Below are positions 58,499 to 64,000 of a stretch of DNA of 64,000 bases, one piece after another. Both the position numbers and the translations under genes were made by a program. Source of the stretch: Trematomus loennbergii (Eukaryota > Chordata > Actinopteri > Perciformes > Nototheniidae); NCBI GenBank assembly GCA_012861695.1, contig JAAOOA010000056.1, forward strand, positions 3,755,760-3,819,759, read 5' to 3'. Below the pieces are notes generated by a model, which ran no database searches, was not told the origin of the DNA, and saw only the letters and a list, made by a program, of their open reading frames with translations. Numbering within the stretch: the first letter of the stretch is position 1; each line of letters begins with the position of its first letter.

Positions 58499-58739
58499 CC
58501 AGAAGGTATAATTTCCAGAAGAATTGTAGTTTGCAGGTGAATGGTCACATTTCCCTTCTACTAATTCTTGGACTAATAGTAGCACAGACAGTTCTGTCAT
58601 TCCAACTGTAAACAAGAGGAAAGATTAATGATGTCGCATTTCAGGTGGAACAGTGAAGGAGGCACCTCTCTTCCTGCTACTGTAATTGGTCTGGATTAAA
58701 GTTTCGGTCAAATTTGTTTTCTTTTCAGACGCATGTCAA

Positions 58740-58950
58740 ATGCACTGCTTTCTTTTGTAGTATCTTTAGTGCAGTGATGATGTATTTTTGTAGACCAACC
58801 CGGAAGTTAGCAACACAAGGTCTCCCTTGACAAAAAGCAATGGGATTTACCCAATGGATTTTGGTATATTGAAGAAAATAAGCTCTGTGGCGAACAAAGA
58901 TTATGATACATAACACGTTCAGCAGGATAATCTCCACATATTATTAACAC
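58740..58950. repeat. Interspersed repeat, copy 2 (reverse)
   Basis: Complement-related to 51770-52015 through CAGCAGGATAATCTCCACAT and GGATTTTGGTATATTG. Unclassified. Confidence 0.6.
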
Positions 58951-59160
58951 TTTGTGATTTTGAATCTGTAAATACATTTGGCAGAAAGAAAATTACCTAC
59001 CGGAATTCTCTCGGTGTGATGACGTGTAGGACATTCACAAGTGGGGTATTTCATGACTTTTTAATAAGATTTTATCTCGTAGAACAAAACATGAAAATCT
59101 CTTCAGCTTGTCGTAACCACAGACCTCTTTTCAGGCTTCTGTTCACAATATGTTCAAAAA

Positions 59161-61382
59161 AACACTTTCTCAGAATCAAGCAAAACTAAGAGTTTAAGAG
59201 GAAAAAAACTGAGTCAAGCAAAATAAAATTAATTTCAAAATAAAACTATAAGTTGCAAACAAATCATTTGTGTAATCATGTAAACTACAAGTCTTTTTTC
59301 TTTGTTTCAACATAGGTTTTTGTTTGCAGTTCTTGTTTCTTCTTTCTCAATGATCAGACTTTTGCTCTCGCTGCAGCTCTCTCGTTTTTTGTTTTTGATT
59401 CTGACACAAACATCCTAGGTGGGCGGGACTTTCAGGGGTGCGTCCCCATTGGCTACTCAGTTTTTGAGTGACAGCTGGGACAGGAATAAGCCAGAGACCA
59501 ACCTTTTACGGGATGAAATTCACTACACCACAGATCGTACAGAGCAACTCATGCAGCAAACTCCGGAGTCCACGTTAGTGTTGGTGTCTCCTTGGGAGTT
59601 TTCATGAAAATATCGGACTTATCTTATGGATTGCTGTGCATTATACTTGTGTTGTGTAGTTTATACTTTATTCCAACTTTAAATATATTTAATACAATAA
59701 TTTCCCAATTTGGGATCGATAAAGTGTCTGTCGGTCTATCTATTTATTTTATAGATAAAAAACACATCAATGTATTTTCAAGCTAAAGGTTATACACAAT
59801 ATAAACTGTATACTGTTATTTTTCAAAAGCATATATTGCTATGTTTAGGACAAACAATTAAAGACTGCTTTAATTTAACAAATTCGACAATATAGATTTG
59901 CTTTATTAAACTGACCAGACCTAGGTTGCATACCAACAAAATTAGGAACATGCTCACATCTTACTATGTTGGTCTGAAGAGCTGAAGCATTTATTCATAC
60001 ACAATGGATAAAAACTGTGTTGTCTCATTCTATATCCTGTGAGAAATGATATACATTTAGCATTAAAAACTCAACATACTATTCCTAGCCTGAGGAAGAT
60101 ATGAATAATCAACAGATTTGAATGGAATCTCTAACATCTTCATGTAGAATAAAGACAAAAGAGTAATTATACAAATTACATTTATTGAAATTTGAACCAG
60201 AAGATGAAGTCTCAAAGAACGTTTCAAATAAAAGGACATAGGTCTCTCTTCATGCTACGTGCTGTCCCCTCAGAGGAAGTGGGAAAACGGGATAAGACTC
60301 TGGACACCACGCTGTCTCAATGATCCACACTGTTAATATGAGAGGAAAATAATTGTTTTAGGAAATGAAAAATATGAAGTTAACTATCAACAGGTCTCCA
60401 TATAGAAAAAAACAAATTAATTGTGCCATTATTCAACATTTATTTTTAAATGGAATTGAAAATGAATAGGAAGAGAGCTCAAATCTGATACTTAATACGA
60501 GTAGCCTATGTGTAGCATTTTGCAATGCATAGAAGAGAAGCCAAAGCTCAACATTTGTATGACAAATAACACTCAGCTCAGGGGCATCATGGACGGTAGG
60601 TTTTCCTACAAAGAGAAGTAGTAAACTCAGCCTCCATTGATTTCATATCAAATTAGAGTGTTAATAAAATAAGCTATCATGGATTATACTTGCATATCTA
60701 AACAGAATCATGAAAGCATGTTGGAACAGTCAGGCACACGAGTCCGTTTGAGTGTGTCTGCACGCTCACTGCTAGCTAAGTAGCTAACTGTCCCTGCTGT
60801 TAGGCTACTTAGCTAGCATTGTTATGGATCTAAAGTTAGCAAAAGCTAACTTTCATAGCACAGCTTTGCTTACTTCTCACTTAACACAATAAAGAAACAG
60901 ACCGTATAGTACAGCACAAACACACACAAATGATCAATACTTACATATATTTTCACTTGTAGTATTATAATAATTGAAATGCTGGTTCTTCAGGGGGTCT
61001 TCTGTCCATGCTCAGCTACCGCAGCTACACTGTACAATCGCCGGAGGACTGGGCTGTCACTCAAAAACTGAGTAGCCAATGGGGACGCACCCCTGAAAGT
61101 CCCCCACCTGGGATGTTCGTGTCAGAATCTAAAACAAAAAATGAAGGAGCGCAAACGAGAGAGCTGCAGCGAGAGCAAAAGTCTGATCATTGAGAAAGAG
61201 GCAAAGACAACTGCAAACAAAAATATATGTTAACAAAGAAAAAAGACTTATAGTTTACATGATTACACAAATGATTTGTTTGCAACTTATAGTTTTATTT
61301 TTGAAATTAAATGTATTTTGCTTGACTCTGTTTTTTTTCTTCTCTTAAACTCTTAGTTTTGCTTGATTCTGAGAAAGTGTTC
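59161..61382. mobile_element. DNA element with long (about 315-330 bp) terminal inverted repeats
   Basis: Arms at 59161-59475 and 61053-61382 mirror each other: AACACTTTCTCAGAATCAAG / CTTGATTCTGAGAAAGTGTT at the outer ends, GGCTACTCAGTTTTTGAGTG / CACTCAAAAACTGAGTAGCC at the inner ends. The interior of about 1.6 kb has no recognisable frame. The left part around 59376-59420 is C/T rich. Family unassigned; target duplication not clear. Confidence 0.85.
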
Positions 61383-62159
61383 CTTTATCTTTATGACACA
61401 AAACTAATCCATACTTAAAGACGAGGGAACAGGAAGTTGTAAAATGAAAAAAGAAAAAAGAATTTACGGGTTTTAGACTCATTGCTGCACCACTTCTTGT
61501 TAGCAAAATCATCATTATATTGTCAATGATGAGAACTCAGGAGTAACATTTGAATGTTAAGTTTTATTATCACTGCATGTAGCGACTTTTATTTATAATA
61601 TATATATAGTGGGGAACAACTCTGTGCTTGATTTTGACAGAATTAGCTGTTTATGTAACCTAGGTCCAGATCTAAGAGACTAGAGGGCCCAGCTGGTTTT
61701 TTCAACTTTTAATGTATTTGTTAAAGATTGTGTGGAATGACATAAAAATGGAAGATGTGGGGTTCATGTGTTAAAATGAAAGTATAGGAATTGACACGTG
61801 GTTCTGTTAGCTTTCCTTGCTAACATGTGTGTGTTGTGACATGTAGAGCCCGGTGTGCATGTTGTTCAGCATGATGGATGGTGTTTAGTTAGACACAGTG
61901 AAACTACTGGCTAATCTCCCCTGCACCTCTCTAAATAAACCCAGTCGTGTGGCGGCTGTTTGTGTAGGGAGGCTTGTAAAAAACACCAAATCACTGTTTG
62001 TTAGACTTTCCAAGAATCCCTGAAATGCTGCACATCAAATATTGTAGATTCTGAAATGTAAAGTTTAGTCTTTAATAATGATTATAATGCAATCCATTAT
62101 GCTATACCAGAAAACATGACTATACAGAAATAAAGAACTGTCAGTATTAGTAGAAAGTA
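61383..62159. other. TGFB2 intron 1, no gene seen
   Basis: AT-rich noncoding DNA; no repeat or exon recognised. Confidence 0.4.
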
Positions 62160-63190
62160 AGGGTGTAACGGTATACGTATTCGTACCGAAAATATTCGGT
62201 ATGGGCCCTTCGGGTCGGTACATGTGTGTACCGAAGTGTACCGAACGAATATAACGTTAAACGTAAAAAATTGACAACGTGAAAAACTTTTTGGAAGTAA
62301 TCTCAGGTGCTGCGTCGCAGCGTTCAGTGTAATTTGCTCACATTGGGTTCAACGCGTCATAGAGCGACCAGGTCATTTCATTGGACGAGAGGCATACTAT
62401 GAGAGCTGGTCACAGGGATGCGTTCAAATTTAGTCAGTAGTTTGGGGAACTGTCGAAATGGTGAACGCAGATAAAGTTGAGCTCGAAAATCCTCCAGCAT
62501 CATTGAAGTCTCCGGTTTGGGAACATTTTGGTTCCGCAGTTACGTACAAGGATGACGGACAAAGACAGGTGGACCGAACCAAAGCTGTTTTTCGGCATTG
62601 TTCAACTAAAATTGATTACGCGGCTGGCAATACTTCAAACTTGCACACTCATTTGAAAAGGCATCACCCGAACGTGAATATCACCGGTATCAAAAGAAAA
62701 ATGACTGAAGTGCAAACCCAACTCCCACTAGCATTTAAGCCTCCACCACTCGCAAAAAGTTCAGTGCCATGTTAGCAAAGCGCTACCTGGCTGTATCTGA
62801 CTGCTATCTCTGTCCCTAGCGAGAGGGTGTTCTCCACAGCACAGAGACATTGTTAGTGCCAGCAGATCTGCCCTTTCGGCAAGCAATGTGGACAAGTTAA
62901 TTTTTCTTAAAAAAAACATGAAAATACAATGACAAGCAAGCAAGTCCTAATGTCAAACTAGTACAGTACAGTTCAAGTACAGATTATTTCAGTTCATCGA
63001 AATGCTGCACCTTAATGTTTATTTTATTATATTTTGTATTTATTTGAGTGAATACATTATTCACAGTTTAATGATAATTAAAACCCCCAAAACATTTTTA
63101 TGTTTTGTGATACATTTTTCTGCTGTACCGAACCGTGACCTAAAAACCGAGGTACGTACCGAACCGAAATGTTTGTGAACCGAAAGGCTT
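62160..63190 (+). mobile_element. Internally deleted hAT transposon with BED-finger open frame
   Basis: The left end GGGTGTAACGGTATACGTAT and the right part rich in GTACCGAACCG are hAT-like. A plus-strand frame 62458-62775 encodes a BED zinc finger: SPVWEHFGSAV, then TKAVFRHCSTKI, then NTSNLHTHLKRHHPN (the C..C..H..H pattern), and stops at 62775. About 62815-62930 keeps the hAT C-terminal dimerisation signature (SERVFSTA, then NVDKLIFLKKNM) with a frame break. The catalytic middle is deleted, so the copy is nonautonomous. A BED-only peptide of 105 residues could still be made. Confidence 0.82.
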
Positions 63191-64000
63191 TCCCAAAGTG
63201 CAATTTTTTAATTTGCAACAGGGGAAATGTAAACATACAAAAACAATTGTGGATTCTCTGAGCATATAATCTGACAGCAACTTTACCATTAAAGCAAATC
63301 AACATCAGGGAAACATTGTACATAAACTTTGATGTTCAATCCTTATTATTGTAAATACAGAGTATTCTCCTGTTTCACCGGACCCCCGTGCTCCGTCCTG
63401 CTGTCCAACTGTCAACTGTAACAGCTTGATCAGGGATGTCACAATGGAGAAACACAGTCGTGTTATAGTATAGCTTGTATGTACCGGTCCTCACACATTA
63501 CAGTAAGAGCTTTACATCCTTCAAAAGTGACAAATGAGAACGGCAAAATATTTGGGATAAGTATTCTACGTCTTGGATGAACTGTGGAAAGTGCTTTAAT
63601 TTTAAGAAATTGGCTAAACCTTGGCAGCCTTTGTGAAGTAAATGTAGTCAAAGCTTCAGTAAAGAACAATGTAAGGTTCTTGTTTCAGTCTGTAGAGATA
63701 TGAATAGGCTGCAGACTAGAGACCTGGTAGAGGACGAATGCTGCTTTGAAAGTCTGTATTTACAGCATGAGTGATGAAGCCAGTGGGGGTTGAGCTCCAG
63801 CCATCAGGCCAAACAGAGCCACATGCTTACATGAATATACACTGTTCCAAATTTGAAACTGTGATATGCACACTGTATTCAGATGATTGTATAAGAGTCA
63901 AACTATAGCTCTGATGTATCCTGACTTAGTCTTTCTTGTGTTGTCTCCAGGACTTTCAGAAACTTGTAGAAAGACACACACCTACATGCCTAAGTGAGGA
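63191..64000. other. Window end, no gene seen
   Basis: Noncoding; the CTCCAG near 63951 does not lead into a TGFB2-like exon. Confidence 0.4.

Noticed and set aside
63940..64000. Possible TGFB2 exon 2 after CTCCAG
   Set aside because: The following bases reach a stop quickly and do not match the conserved exon 2 sequence.
1..64000. CRISPR arrays, operons, tRNA or rRNA genes
   Set aside because: None seen; the window is vertebrate nuclear DNA and the short direct repeats are microsatellites or transposon parts.

Overview
This is vertebrate nuclear DNA, almost certainly from a ray-finned (teleost) fish, probably a percomorph. It has GT-AG introns, is AT-rich, and carries a dense, nested load of fish-type transposons (hAT, TTAA-type MITEs, a Kolobok-like element with a THAP domain, DIRS, REL-type LINE, Tc1). 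At the left it holds immune receptors of the fish CMRF35/CD300/pIgR-like type. All gene models below are exon reconstructions made by eye from splice sites, reading phase and family likeness.

Layout. (1) 0-13 kb: a tandem cluster of three CMRF35/pIgR-like immunoglobulin receptor loci on the plus strand. Locus 1 (121-4898) has a long tyrosine-bearing tail and one single-base frameshift. Locus 2 (6923-10326) has two intact Ig exons, a short tail, and a broken first Ig exon that can be skipped in frame. Locus 3 (11876-12919) is a decayed copy cut by a MITE. (2) 13-19.5 kb: no gene recognised; repeats, including a 1.7-kb hAT element with a perfect 8-bp target duplication and a nested MITE. (3) 19.5-30 kb: NAGA (lysosomal alpha-N-acetylgalactosaminidase) on the minus strand, eight coding exons, 432 residues, intact; its introns are full of TTAA-type elements. 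(4) 30-33.8 kb: noncoding, with two CLEAR-like E-boxes upstream of NAGA. (5) 33.8-37.2 kb: a minus-strand gene for an unrecognised multi-pass, Gly/Ala-rich membrane protein, with five apparent one-base frameshifts at homopolymers and a DIRS-in-MITE nest in its intron. (6) 38.3-43.0 kb: RRP15 on the plus strand, five exons, intact, with a perfect CTCF core motif just upstream. (7) 43-46 kb: repeats. (8) 46.5-47.6 kb: promoter and first coding exon of TGFB2, plus strand. The RRP15-TGFB2 order is the one known from other vertebrates. (9) 47.6-64 kb: presumed TGFB2 intron 1 with hAT, PIF/Harbinger-like, LINE and long-TIR elements and no further coding exon seen.

Functional view. The genes are not an operon. 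NAGA removes terminal alpha-GalNAc in lysosomes, RRP15 works in nucleolar 60S ribosome assembly, TGFB2 is a secreted growth factor, and the Ig receptors are leukocyte or epithelial surface proteins. The best candidates for new biology are the receptor pair, whose first Ig domain has lost both canonical cysteines, and the unknown membrane-protein gene.
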